From Paraspadella gotoi (Eukaryota; Chaetognatha): DNA of 64,000 nt. Shown here one piece after another: positions 10,396 through 21,039 of the stretch (positions are counted from its first letter, which is position 1; each line of letters opens with the position of its first letter). The stretch lies in NCBI GenBank assembly GCA_051294375.1, contig CM119267.1, positions 4,974,558 through 5,038,557 on the forward strand, read 5' to 3'. The position numbers and the translations under genes are program-made. The notes below the pieces were generated by a model. The model worked only from the letters and a program-made list of their open reading frames with translations, did no database searches and was not told the DNA's origin.

Positions 10396-11037
10396 TTCTA
10401 CAAATTTTAGTTCAGTAAATTTTCACTTAAGAGAAGCATCTCATTATTTTGTACACCAGTTAATTTAATTCCTTCCGTTCTCGAATAGCTAATGATTTCC
10501 TTTTTCGTATAACATGATAACCTTGATGATAACGAACAGAATCGTAGCAAGCAGCTCGTAACTAAGCAATTATTTGTATTCGTAGCGAGAACGTGCAAAG
10601 CCAACCACTCGACTCGTCCGGTTTTGCTCCTTTGGCGTAAAAACATTTCGGCGACGTCAATATGCAAATTGAATTTTTGACTCGAGATCGAGATAGGATT
10701 CGGCCGGCTCGAAATTGCCGCGTCGCCTTCGTTATGGTCGTCGTTAAAGGGTTTCAGTCCGTCCGCCAAGATGATAAGGACGACAACGACAACGGCGACG
10801 ACGACGACGACGACGACGACAACAACGACGGCAGCAACAACAGTAAAAACTCGAAACCAATTTTGTTGTTGTTGCTGAAACAAAGGAAGGAAAGGAGACA
10901 AAAAGGAAAGAGAGAAAAGAAAAGGAAAGAAATGCAGAAATATAAATTGATAGAAAGTTAAATACAATAGGAAATACTTAACGAAAGCGACTGAGAAAGA
11001 AAAGCAGAAAGAAAAAGGAGGGAGAGATGTAGTCACG
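10396..11037. repeat. Segment B, copy 1
   Basis: Repeated, with indels, at 13,291-13,960. Contains a gacgac triplet tract (10,772-10,832) and a purine-rich end. The reverse strand gives a long open frame across the triplet and T-rich parts, but it is broken in the other copy, so it is not called as a gene. The copy stops abruptly at about 11,037, where segment A copy 3 begins mid-unit. Confidence 0.75.
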
Positions 11038-13290
11038 CTTCGAAAGTCCAATGATGGATGATCTGCGAGAACGAAAAGGCCGCCTAGTAACGACCGGCGA
11101 AAATGAGTGATTAGAGGAATAGATTGACTGTTAGATGCATGTAGAATTGATTACTTTATGATAGTATCGGATAGTTGATAGAAAAGAACAAACGGTAAAG
11201 TCGCAAGGTCAAGCTAGCAGGGCTGACGAACGCGAAGATGGTAGAGAAGAAAGCCGTGTCAAGTCGTTAACAAAATCAATAAAAAATACGACTGGACCGA
11301 GCCGACGGCAAAAAACTAGGGCATCCTTGTAAAGGCTACATCGGCGCATATCTAATGTTAAACGAGACGAAAAAACTGCATTTTTTTTTAATAATTTATC
11401 CTCCGCAATTTTCAAGGGGGGGCGAGAGATTTAGCAGAGGAGAGAGAGAGCAGAGAGACGATGAGAGGTAGAGAAGAGAGAGAGAGAAGAGAGAAGAGAA
11501 GAGAGGGAGAAGAGAGGAAGAGAGAAATCGAGTTAATTATCTGAGAGATTTGAATATTTTTTCGCGCCGCCTAGTTTGTTTTTGCCTCTTTTTTTTGTCT
11601 CCATTTTTTTAAAAACTTTCTCGGGCACAATTTCGCGAGCCGATGGAGAGCATTGAATGACGGTAAAGTCGAGGGCAGCCGGCTACTGAGGTCGGGCGCT
11701 GGGGAGTCTGCAACAGTCGGCTGGCAGCAGCGCTGGGCGGAGATGTGACTGGTCGACGCCGCTGTCGCGAGGCGTGGTTGATGGATGGACGCCGCGCGGA
11801 TGGAATTGGTTTTTGTGTTTGCCGTGACTTGATAGTAGGATCTGTCATGAATTGTTGCCTTCGCTCGTCGGAAGGTTCGAGTTTGTGCTGTTCGCTCGTG
11901 AAGAGAGTACAGTTGGAAGACTGTCGTCAGATTTTTAAAGAGGAGACTGAAGGTTGTTTGTCGTGATGGGGAAGAGTGGGTTTGCAGGTGTCTTTATTAG
12001 ACGGGAGAGGTTGCCATTGAAGGCAAAAGAAAGTTGGGTTGTCATGTACTTGTTGTTGTCGTCTTTTAAGTGTGTATTGTCGGTGGGCAGTGAGAGACTG
12101 TCTCTTGGGTTAAGTTTAGGTTCGTCTGAGTGCAGAAGGAAGAACGTCTTGTTTGAGTAACGTCGGTGGGTGCCGAAACTCTGAAGCGAAGACGCAAGAA
12201 ATGAGGGCGTAGTCTGACAGCAGCGTGATGAGCGCGGCGTAGGCTACAAAAGTAGCGGCAGAATGCTGTGTGGTTGGTGTGGACAGCAGTTGTTGCTTAA
12301 TAATAATTGCGTTATTGATATCTCTGCTACTTGTTATTTAACAGAGAAATCGTCATATGATGCAATAATAGCATGATTTGTTACTATTTTATCTTTATTG
12401 AATGTACTACTAGATATAACATATATTAGAATGCTGTTATCATTCTCTGCTAGTGGCTTGCAAGTTAATGAAAAAAGTTAAGATATATGTGCATGTGAAT
12501 TGATATATATTAATACTGTCGTTTCGTTGTGTGAAAATTTCCTTCTTACATTCTGATATATAACTTGTATTATTCCTTTATCTCCATCTATCCTCACTAT
12601 TTGCGATTACGGTTAAGTTTTATGGCCTTTTTGTGATCATACATTGGACTGATTGTAAGTATTCTCATGCCATAAGTGTACAGTTGGCTTATATGGTAGC
12701 TTACAGGATTCTGGGCCATTCCGCTCTCAGCCTTAGGCTTGAAGTCAATAAGATGGCATGCTCTAGCTGAAATAGCAATGCTGACTTCTGCGGTTTATTT
12801 TAACGACTGACCCATGAGCTATATAATTCTTTCAATCTAGTTAGCATTGGAAAAGTAGACAAAGAAGAGATTGCTGCGAGGCATTGTTTAATTCTGCGAA
12901 AAGGTTTCTGCATCTCCAGATTTTTACTTTTGCAAAGCTGCAGACGAAAAGTCTAGCCATTGGAGTTAGTGGAGCTGTGCCTGCAACATCGAGAGGCAGT
13001 GGGTGACGGAGTTGATGCATTTGTATATTGAGGCGAGGAGTGACTTACGAGATAACATGTTAGTAAAAAATTAAACAAGTGAAGCAGTATTTCAGCAGGA
13101 AAACATTTGCTATAGATTCACAAAATAAATAGATACAAACTAAGTATGATGTTGACTTTTTGTTCCCCTCGCTCTCATGAAATAGCTAGATGCCTAACGT
13201 AAGCGTGAACGATCTAGCTACAGAGGATAGCTAAGTTGGCACCAAGAGTTTTTATACATTTTTTGTCGTACCAAATTGTCACACGAAAAA
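11038..13290. repeat. Segment A, copy 3 (5'-truncated, very noisy)
   Basis: Begins at the equivalent of 8,505 in copy 2 (cgtcgaaagtcaatgatg region) and is collinear from there. Scattered single g, c, ga or gc insertions occur every few bases between 11,040 and about 12,250, giving low identity but preserved order. This pattern resembles uncorrected single-molecule reads. Confidence 0.8.
12166..13248 (-). mobile_element. hAT-like element in segment A copy 3, degraded left end
   Basis: The right terminal repeat is present at 13,234-13,248 with one extra a, followed by tttttatac. The left end is only approximate (gtgggtgccgaaactctg near 12,166). The minus-strand transposase remnant is recognisable around 12,615-13,035. 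Same insertion site as 9,418-10,351. Confidence 0.6.
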
Positions 13291-13959
13291 GGCTTTTTCT
13301 ACAAATTTTAGTTCAGTAAATTTTTCACTTAAGAAGAAGCATGTCTTACTTATTTTGTAAACGCAGTTAATTTAATTCCTTCCGTTGCTGCGAATGCTAA
13401 TGATTTCCTTTTTTCGTATAAGCATGATAACACTTGATGAAAACGAAAAGCAGGGAAGCGTAGCAAGCAGCTCGTAAGCTAAGCAAGTTAATTTTATTCG
13501 TAGGGCGCGAACGTTGCGAAAGCCAACCACTCGACTCGTTGCCCGGTTTTGCTCTTTTGGCGTAAAAACATTTCGGTCGACGTCAATATGCAAATTGATT
13601 TTTTGACTCGAGAATCGAGAGTAGGGATTCGGGCCGGCTCGAAATTGCCGCGTGCCCTTCGTTATGGTCGTCGTTGAAAGGTGTTTTCAGTCCGTGCGCG
13701 CCAATGATGATAAGGACGACAACGAACAACGGCGACGACGAGCGACGACGACGACGACTAACAAGCGACGGCAGCAACAACAGTAAAAACTCGAATTGCC
13801 AATCTTTGTTGTTGTTGCTGGAACAAGAAGGAAGGAAAGGAGAGCAAAAAGGATAGAGAGAAAAAGAAGAAGGGAAAGAAATGCAGAAATATGAAAGTTG
13901 ATTAGAATAAGTTAAATACAAAAGGAAAATACTTACGAAAGCGACCTGAGAAAGAAAAG

Positions 13960-13960
<1 letters not shown>
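13291..13960. repeat. Segment B, copy 2
   Basis: Collinear with 10,396-11,037, including the gacgac tract (13,725-13,760) and the ttgttgttgttgct stretch. It then runs into a GA microsatellite and the gap at 14,123. Confidence 0.75.
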
Positions 13961-13962
<2 letters not shown>

Positions 13963-13998
<36 letters not shown>

Positions 13999-14122
13999 AA
14001 GAGAGAGAGGAGAGAGAGAGGAAAGAGAGAAGAAGAGAGGAGAGGAGAGAGAGAGAGAGAGCGAGAGAGAGAGAGAGAGAGGAGAGAGGAGAGAGAGAGA
14101 GATACGATGAGAGAGAGAGAAG
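13963..14122. repeat. (GA)n microsatellite ending at a gap
   Basis: Imperfect GA tract of about 160 bp, truncated by the N run. Confidence 0.9.
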
Positions 14123-14147
14123 NNNNNNNNNNNNNNNNNNNNNNNNN
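14123..14147. other. Assembly gap (25 N)
   Basis: Exactly 25 N after a GA tract. Confidence 0.99.
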
Positions 14148-14560
14148 GATAAGTCTCTTATCTTTTTCTGGGAGTCGCCCAACTAATTTGCATTCGGCGA
14201 CAAAATCTGGTTTTGAACCCGAAGAAGGATGGAGAGGAGGAGGAAGAGGAGGAGGAAGAGGAGGAAGACGTTGAGAGAGAAAAGAGGATGTGCGGTCCTA
14301 GTGAAAGAGAGTGTTGATGGAGAGCGAGAACGATGTTGATGGAGAGAGTTAACGATGGCCCCGGAAATAGAATGTTGATGTGCTAAGATGAGACTCGTTT
14401 GATGGAGTGAGGAAAAAGAAAATGATGGTAGAAGTTGACGGTCGACGTCTTAATTGTTAAACTAATCAAGAACTTTTTTTCTTCTTCCCCCCCATGTGTC
14501 CCTCTTTCTTTCTTCCCGTTCTCCCGGAACCCGGAATGGCAAAAAATCTAGGTAAGTGAA
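14148..14560. other. Intergenic, purine-rich, no gene seen
   Basis: Contains gaggag-type triplets (14,230-14,270) and repeated gatgttgatggaga motifs (14,310-14,420). No coding signal. Confidence 0.6.
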
Positions 14561-14564
14561 AATT

Positions 14565-15320
14565 GTCACGATAAAGACGGAGCTGAAATATCTGTTGTTT
14601 GATAAATTAATTTTTTTATTCATCTAACTTTTTTCAAAGTACATTTCAGTAGTTTGGATTCAAATTTTGATATAAATTCTTTGTTATTTTTATTTCACTT
14701 CGTTGATGTAAATTTAAACAAGAGAACAGACTGATTTTTCACAACGAATTTTCTCTTGTTTAAAGATAAATTCTATATACTAATGTCATTACAATGAAGA
14801 TACAGCTGATATAGTATCTGTAGTTAGATAAATTACTATTGTTGTCCTAATTTGGTCATTTTAAAGTACATTTCATCCGTTTGGATTCAAATTTTACATT
14901 AAATTTGTTACTTTAATCTAATCTCGACAAAGATGGAGCTGATATTTAACTGTTTTTCTATAAATGACTTAATGGTTAACCTGTGGATAAGGCGCTACGT
15001 GGGCTGAAGATGACTGTCCGTAACTTCTATAACCCCCTCTAGCTGCCATGGAACGGGTCCCTGGGCTTGAAACCAGGGTTGAGGGTTTGCCATGCCCCCA
15101 AGGCGGCTTACGGCCGTCCTCAAGCTTCCCGCAGGGTAGGTACCGGGTTGGGATTGAACCCGGTACCTTGTGGTCATGAGCTGATGGCTTTACTCAATGA
15201 GCCACCGAGTCACAACTGAAAGTGTCATAATTCTAGGCGGGGTGAACATAGGCAATGCCCGACTACAAACCTAACTTCAAATTTTAAATTAAATTTCATA
15301 CTCCAATCCATTCTTCCCAA
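14565..15320 (+). repeat. ~220-bp tandem repeat, third unit split by an insertion
   Basis: Unit landmarks are gataaagacggagctga, then gataaatta, then aaagtacatttca, then gtttggattcaaatttt. They occur near 14,568, again near 14,793, and a third time near 14,928. The third unit is interrupted after taaatgacttaatgg (about 14,974) and resumes at acttcaaattttaaatt (about 15,277); the SINE-like element fills the break. Confidence 0.65.
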
Positions 15321-15597
15321 AGCCTTTTTTTAAATTTTACTAAAAAATTTTTCGCCTTAAAAAAAAAAAAATCCGACGTTGGATATGAATATGAATTTTT
15401 CCCTCCTTTTTTTTGCATTTTCATTCTTTGATTTGGTTCTTTGACATTTTGGTATTTGGCTTAAAAAGTCTTTCTTGCTGCGATTTATTCAAAAGCGTCA
15501 GTTTCCTCTTTAGTTCTTTGTTTGTCTTTCAAGTCAGAAATAATAATGAAACCATTTATTTTTTTTGCATTTTTTGCATTTTTTGGTGATTTTTTTT
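14870..15597. repeat. Left arm of a large inverted repeat
   Basis: Reverse-complement match to 16,510-17,640 across a ~0.9-kb spacer containing a gap and GA tracts. Matching landmarks include tttttggtgattttttt with its complement near 16,530, aagtcagaaataataatgaa with its complement near 16,575, and the ccttatccaca/ggttaacc region with 17,465-17,485. Confidence 0.75.
14975..15272 (-). mobile_element. SINE-like element with tRNA-type pol III boxes (copy S1)
   Basis: On the minus strand the element contains an A-box-like tggctcattgag and, about 45 bp later, a B-box-like ggttcaatccc. The B-box region sits in a perfect 11-bp hairpin (arms 15,139-15,149 and 15,157-15,167). Its insertion inside a tandem unit defines the ends. 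Related copies are at 29,868-30,077 (internally deleted) and 32,440-32,608 (degenerate), and a degraded one lies within the inverted arm at 17,150-17,478. About 60 bp precede the A box, so the tRNA-like part is not at the very 5' end. SINE is an inference from the pol III boxes, size and copy number; no A-rich tail was identified. Confidence 0.65.
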
Positions 15598-15622
15598 NNN
15601 NNNNNNNNNNNNNNNNNNNNNN
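15598..15622. other. Assembly gap (25 N)
   Basis: Exactly 25 N after a T run, at the inner edge of the left inverted-repeat arm. Confidence 0.99.
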
Positions 15623-15694
15623 GTTCTTCCGCGTTAGTCAGGAAATTAAAGGAAAATTGACTTTTTTGAAAAAATTCATCAGGGGAAAACTGAG

Positions 15695-15713
15695 GGGAGA
15701 GAGAAGGGAGAGG

Positions 15714-15751
<38 letters not shown>

Positions 15752-15780
15752 GAAGAGAGAGAGAGAGAGAGAGAGAGAGG
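15695..15780. repeat. (GA)n microsatellite
   Basis: GA tract with a few extra g residues in the spacer between the inverted arms. Confidence 0.9.
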
Positions 15781-16075
15781 TGAAAAACAAGGAAGTAAAG
15801 AAAAAGAGAAAACGAGAGAATACAATTGTGTCTAAAAGAGTTTCCGCCATGAGGAAGACGAGGATTCATGTTCTTCGGTCTACCTGAGGACCATCAGCGG
15901 CAAACTACACATTTTTATCGGATTTTTTTTTTTCGAGATTGTAAATCAAAGTGCGTAAACAAGAATGTTAAACAAAGACTAGTCTGCCACTGCAAGGGGT
16001 AAAATGTTATGTCTCAAACAGCTGGTAGGAGATTGTTAAGGAAGATAAGATAAGACCGGGAGATTATTGAGCGGC

Positions 16076-16165
16076 GAAGAGAGAGAGAGCAGAGAGAGAG
16101 AGAGAGAGGAGAGAGAGAGAAGAGAGAGAGAGAGAAGAGAGAGAGATGAGAGTACGCACCGAGTT

Positions 16166-16221
<56 letters not shown>

Positions 16222-16360
16222 GTGTTAAGGCCGGGAAGGGTGTAAGAATTTAAATAAGCCAACTTTCTAAATTTGGCCTGGGGTCAACTCCAGCTCAGAA
16301 AGCGAATGAAAAAAAAGCAGAGAGAGAAGGGAAGAGAGGAGAGAGAGAGGAAAGGAGAGA
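16076..16360. repeat. (GA)n microsatellites, three tracts
   Basis: Tracts at 16,076-16,150, 16,169-16,217 (nearly perfect) and 16,318-16,357, still within the spacer of the inverted repeat. Confidence 0.9.
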
Positions 16361-16509
16361 TGATGACGATTCTGGTTCACCTTATTTTTACACACCAAGA
16401 ACGTAGCCTTCAGTCCTCCTTAAACACATCTCTATGAATCTAATTGGCCCATTTTACGTTAAATATTTAAAATTCATAATCTTTTTTATCGAAATCATTT
16501 TAAAATCGT

Positions 16510-17640
16510 CGCAATAAAAAAAAAATCACCAAAAATGCAAAATGCAAATTTAAAATAAAATGGTTCAATTATTATTTCTTCTGACTTGAAAGACCAAACC
16601 AAGAGAACGGAAAGAGGAAACTGACGCTTTTGAATAATCGGGTGCGCCTACAGCGATCGAGATAAGACTTTTTAAGGGCTCGCTTCATTTTTCTACCAAT
16701 TATAATTCGCCCAGTCCCAAAGTATCTCTTTATTATTACACATTTTTCACATAGAATGAAAAATGCATTAATATTAAAAAGGAGGGAAACATGTCATATT
16801 GCACTATATATCCGGGACGCGGGGGGGTTCGCGGCTGGCCGATGTAAGGATCGCTACGCACAGTCGAATGACCGAGGAAACAGGGGATCGACGTTTAAAA
16901 GTGACGGCTGTTGTTTCCCGGATTTCTTTTTTCTGTTTTTAGCGCGGAAATAATTATAAATATTATGATGTAAAATTTAATAAATAGATGTTGGGAAGAA
17001 AAAATTGCGATTGGGCAGTGTGAAATATAACATTGTACATTTGAAGTTAGTGTTTGTTGAAAGTCCGGGCATGTGTAGTACCTAGGTTTGACCACCTCGC
17101 TATAATGAGAAACATTGATCAGCTTTTCAGTTGTGATCTTCCCCGCTTTTTTTTGGTTCTGCTCAATTTGAGTTCACAAGAACCTACTCCATTTTGATGT
17201 CTTGCATGGGATCCACATCATGGTATCCTGGTGTTTGCGAATTCCTCTTGAAGCCTGGTGTTAAACCAAATACCCACTGCGGGAAGGCGTGAGGACTGGC
17301 GTCGTGTGGGGTTCTCTTAGTGCGTCAAACGCGCCTCCAAGGCTCTATTGGTTCAAAAAATCCGACACGGCTCCCCACAGGTGATCCCGTTTTCCATGTT
17401 CTCGCTAGATGGGGGTTATCAGGATGTTTACGGACTAGTCCATTCTCTTCAGCCCACGTAGCGCCTTATCCACATGGTTAACCATTTAGGTCATTTTATA
17501 GAAAAACAGTTATACTTTCGAGCTTCTCATCTTTGTCGAGGATCTTTTAGATTCCAAAAAGTAACGAAATTTTAATGTACAAGAATGTAAATTGAAATTC
17601 CAAACAGGATGAAAGTACTTTCATTTCCCATTTTATATCA
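16510..17640. repeat. Right arm of a large inverted repeat (degraded)
   Basis: Reverse complement of 14,870-15,597 in order, including a degraded copy of the SINE-like element (17,150-17,478). It is longer and much noisier than the left arm, with many insertions. The degradation in only one arm suggests a low-quality read segment or long independent decay. Confidence 0.7.
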
Positions 17641-20430
17641 ACCAGATTGATCGGTTTCCTTTTGACACATTTTCCCCTTTTTCATCCCTAACTAACCATT
17701 CACTACTTTTAAATGTGACCTATCTTACTTCTTTTCCAACTTTTTTTCCCACATCCTTACCCGCATCCTTTTTTTTACGCATTCCGAGTCGATTTATCTC
17801 CGAAACTTTGTTGTGGGCTCCAAGATCTGTGGAATTCGGGAGCGTCTTAAGATGGGGGCCATGACCCCTTCGCTGAATCACCTCACTTGAGTCTCTTCGC
17901 TAGGGGAATCCCATTTCACTCTGTGCCTTAAATCTTTAAACAGCAATTTACAGCAACCATGCAGAGTGTCTTTCTCTACAGCCCCCTGACCTATTCTGGC
18001 TCGTAACATTCCTTCATTTGTATAAAATTCTGCCACCGAGTCCCCTTCTCGCACGCTGTCGAGGTAACATTATACGCGAGAGTTCCTTCAAATGCATCGG
18101 TCACGTTAAAAACAGAGTCGATAAGTCGAGTACCCTGATAAAAACATTCTCCGACTATTTCGGACAAGATATAAATAGTCCGAATTATTTACTCATGACG
18201 GCATGCACTTGTTCGAAAAAAACTACAAGAAATTACAAAACTTCTTCACAAATTGTTCCGACTCTACCCATGTCGGACTTCAGTCCTTGCTAATTTAAAA
18301 CCTTAACCAATTAGTTAGACGCTCTTTAAACAACGATATTATTCAAAATTATCAAATCGACATATTAGTAAACTATATCTGACTACATTCCCACTTTACA
18401 CAATCCAATCACAGAAGTATGTTGCAACGAAAATCAAGAAAATAATTAAACACTTTTATTTTAACAGATTTTAAAGTTATAGTAGTTTACACAAATTAGA
18501 TATTTAATTCGCAGTTTGATTTATCCTGTCAATTTATTTTACATTTAGCTAATTCTTCAAATCCATTATCTTATAGAAAATCAAATTTTCCCTAAACTCC
18601 TTCCGATTGATTCGAAACAAGTTCTACTGAACTCAACGACAATCAGCATGTCGCGGTCTCCACTGGAAGTTTCCTAACCTTATAACTCACAATCCGATTC
18701 GCACTCACAATAGGAAAAAACTGCCTCTTACCTTCTCCTAGTCCTCCACACCTCCCTATCGCCTCTCCTCTTCTCTACCACTCTCAGTCCTAGCTTCATC
18801 ACATATCCGACTCTCCTTTCTCCCTCGACCTAATATATCCTCTTTCCTCCAACGATTTTCATATTTCGTCTCCAATTGCGTCACATGTTTCTCCCCCACC
18901 TTCCCTGATCACTTTCTTTGCTCCATCGTCACACTTCCTCTCCCACACAGCTTTGGAGATTTGAATCCGCCCCTTCTCCTGCACACAGTCGCTCACATCA
19001 ACACAGGTTCCTCCCCCACACCCACCTTCCTCCACATCATGCTTTCAACCTTCAACATTCCCCTTCCCACCCTACTAGCAATCTTTTTTGCCACCCTAGT
19101 ATCTCTCCGGCGACATCGGTCCATCACTCGACGATCTCCTGCCCCACATGAACCCGATTGACTTTTTCCGCAGCCGCACTCACAGGGAAAACGACGGTGG
19201 CACAAGATTCTTCACGTACGCAATTCCAGTGATGTCGTTTGCTGTTGGTTCGGCCCATGTCCGGGGAAAAAGGGAAAGAAGACAACGACAACAACTAGTT
19301 GAAGAAGCGACGGGACGGGAACAACGACGGAAAATAAGAAGAACGGAAGCAAAAAGCTGATATGACAAATTGCACCGGATGTAACTCGCGAAATAATGAG
19401 ACGTAACGTACCCGATAGTTGACGACTGTATACGGTTGACGACTAATAATCAAATTTGGAACCCAATCGAGACTAGTGATTAATCAATGGAGAAGACGTG
19501 GATCGCATAATCTACGTTATCTCGTTCCCCAGAGGTGCATTCACGAAATCAGCTATTCTGATTTCCTTGTGCTCGGTATTTCTTGTCTTATTGATCATTT
19601 GAGTGTTGCATTCTTCTGGACGTCCCGGAAAATATTAAAAAAGAATAGATGTCACACGAGAAAATAAGACTAGACACACATCACAAAAAGAAAACAAATT
19701 TACACAGAAAGAAAAGAAAAGAAAAAGAAAGAAAGAAAAAAGCAAGCAACCTCAAGACAGCGAAGCTATAGGATTACTCAAAACTCCCAATGACCTTCCT
19801 CACGGGTTCCAGCGTGGAACAAGTTTAGATGTCGTACTGATCATCTGAGGGAATTAGTCGAACACAGCTAATTTGGCTTTGGTATATTTTAATTTGTGTT
19901 TCTATTCGAAAATAGTTTCTTCCATTAGGGGTTTTCTTTTTCTCTATTATTTCTTACGTTGTTATTCTTTTTCATGTATTCATCCTATTTTAAAAAAAAT
20001 CAAGAAGATCTATTAAGAGGATTTAATAACCAACGAAACAAAAGGAGTTCAGATCTCGTCGCGAAGCTTCTCAGTTCGAATGGATTGTCTCAACCTCCCT
20101 CAGTCACTTCACTTTTGATATTATACGTTCCGACTCTATCATTATTACGTTATACTTTTCCGCCGCTGAGCGTCTGCCTTTCGTCCGCACATGCGAACCG
20201 AAAATTTCAACTGCCCACGACATTGTAGAACCACACAAAACTCCTTCCGTCGAATTTCTGCTACAAATAACTTTTCATTTTCCGAAATTTACCCTTTTGT
20301 GATACCTTGATCGAGTTTAATCTTAGCCGATAAACAACTTCTGATTAATTATAATATCCAACTGACACAATCTTTATTTATATCTGAATTCCGGAGCACA
20401 CTATCTAATATCATCTATAAACCAAAAGCA
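17641..20430. other. Intergenic, no gene recognised
   Basis: AT-rich with a C/T-rich stretch (about 18,720-19,150) that produces proline/histidine-rich shadow frames on the plus strand, and a lysine/arginine frame at 19,148-19,360. No splice-supported exon or recognisable domain. Confidence 0.6.
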
Positions 20431-20440
20431 ATTGGCTGAG

Positions 20441-20449
20441 TATAAATAG
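20441..20449 (+). promoter_or_regulatory. TATA-box-like tataaatag
   Basis: Good match to the metazoan TATA consensus at the edge of a shift from AT-rich to CpG-rich sequence (20,490-20,600). No recognised coding exon follows, so function is unproven. Confidence 0.25.
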
Positions 20450-20940
20450 TTCTACAAAAGGGAACCAATCTAATCTTGGCTCTTGTCCAATCCGACGGTT
20501 GGTTCGAATGAACAACTAGTGGATCACCGCGCCTTTTGGTGAGCGTCGGATAGAGAAGGGCATAAAGGCTGGTTCGTCACCGGAATCCATTTTACGACTA
20601 TGAATCAAGCATGAAGAATATTAAAACGCTCTGAATTTTAAAAGTTTTTTTTTCCTTTCGTTTACTTACGACACTGAACACGATCCTGCACCTTTACTCC
20701 CACAGCCTTTAGATCGGTCAGGATGGGAACCCTGATGGGAACAACGAATGGGAACGCGGAACCGAAGATCTCACCCCCACATGTGGAGAAGAAAACAAGG
20801 TCGCGAAGATAGGGACTGGAGATTTTAGGAGACCGTTTCTTCATTGGCCAGAGACAATAAAATAGGCAACTTCCACGCTCGCCCGCTGAGCAATAAAAGC
20901 ATCTTAGAAACGTCGGGGGTAAGACATGAAAATGTGAGAC

Positions 20941-20964
20941 GCAGAGGAGGAGAGAGAGAAGAGC

Positions 20965-21004
<40 letters not shown>

Positions 21005-21033
21005 GAAGAGAGAGATGAGAGACGAGAGAGAGA
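20941..21033. repeat. (GA)n microsatellite
   Basis: Imperfect GA tract within CpG-rich sequence. Confidence 0.9.
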
Positions 21034-21039
21034 GAGACT

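Noticed and set aside
13583-14182. 199-codon minus-strand frame (and its relative at 10,407-11,051)
   Set aside because: Built from T-rich, GTC and GA tracts, runs through the N gap, and is frame-shifted between the two segment B copies.
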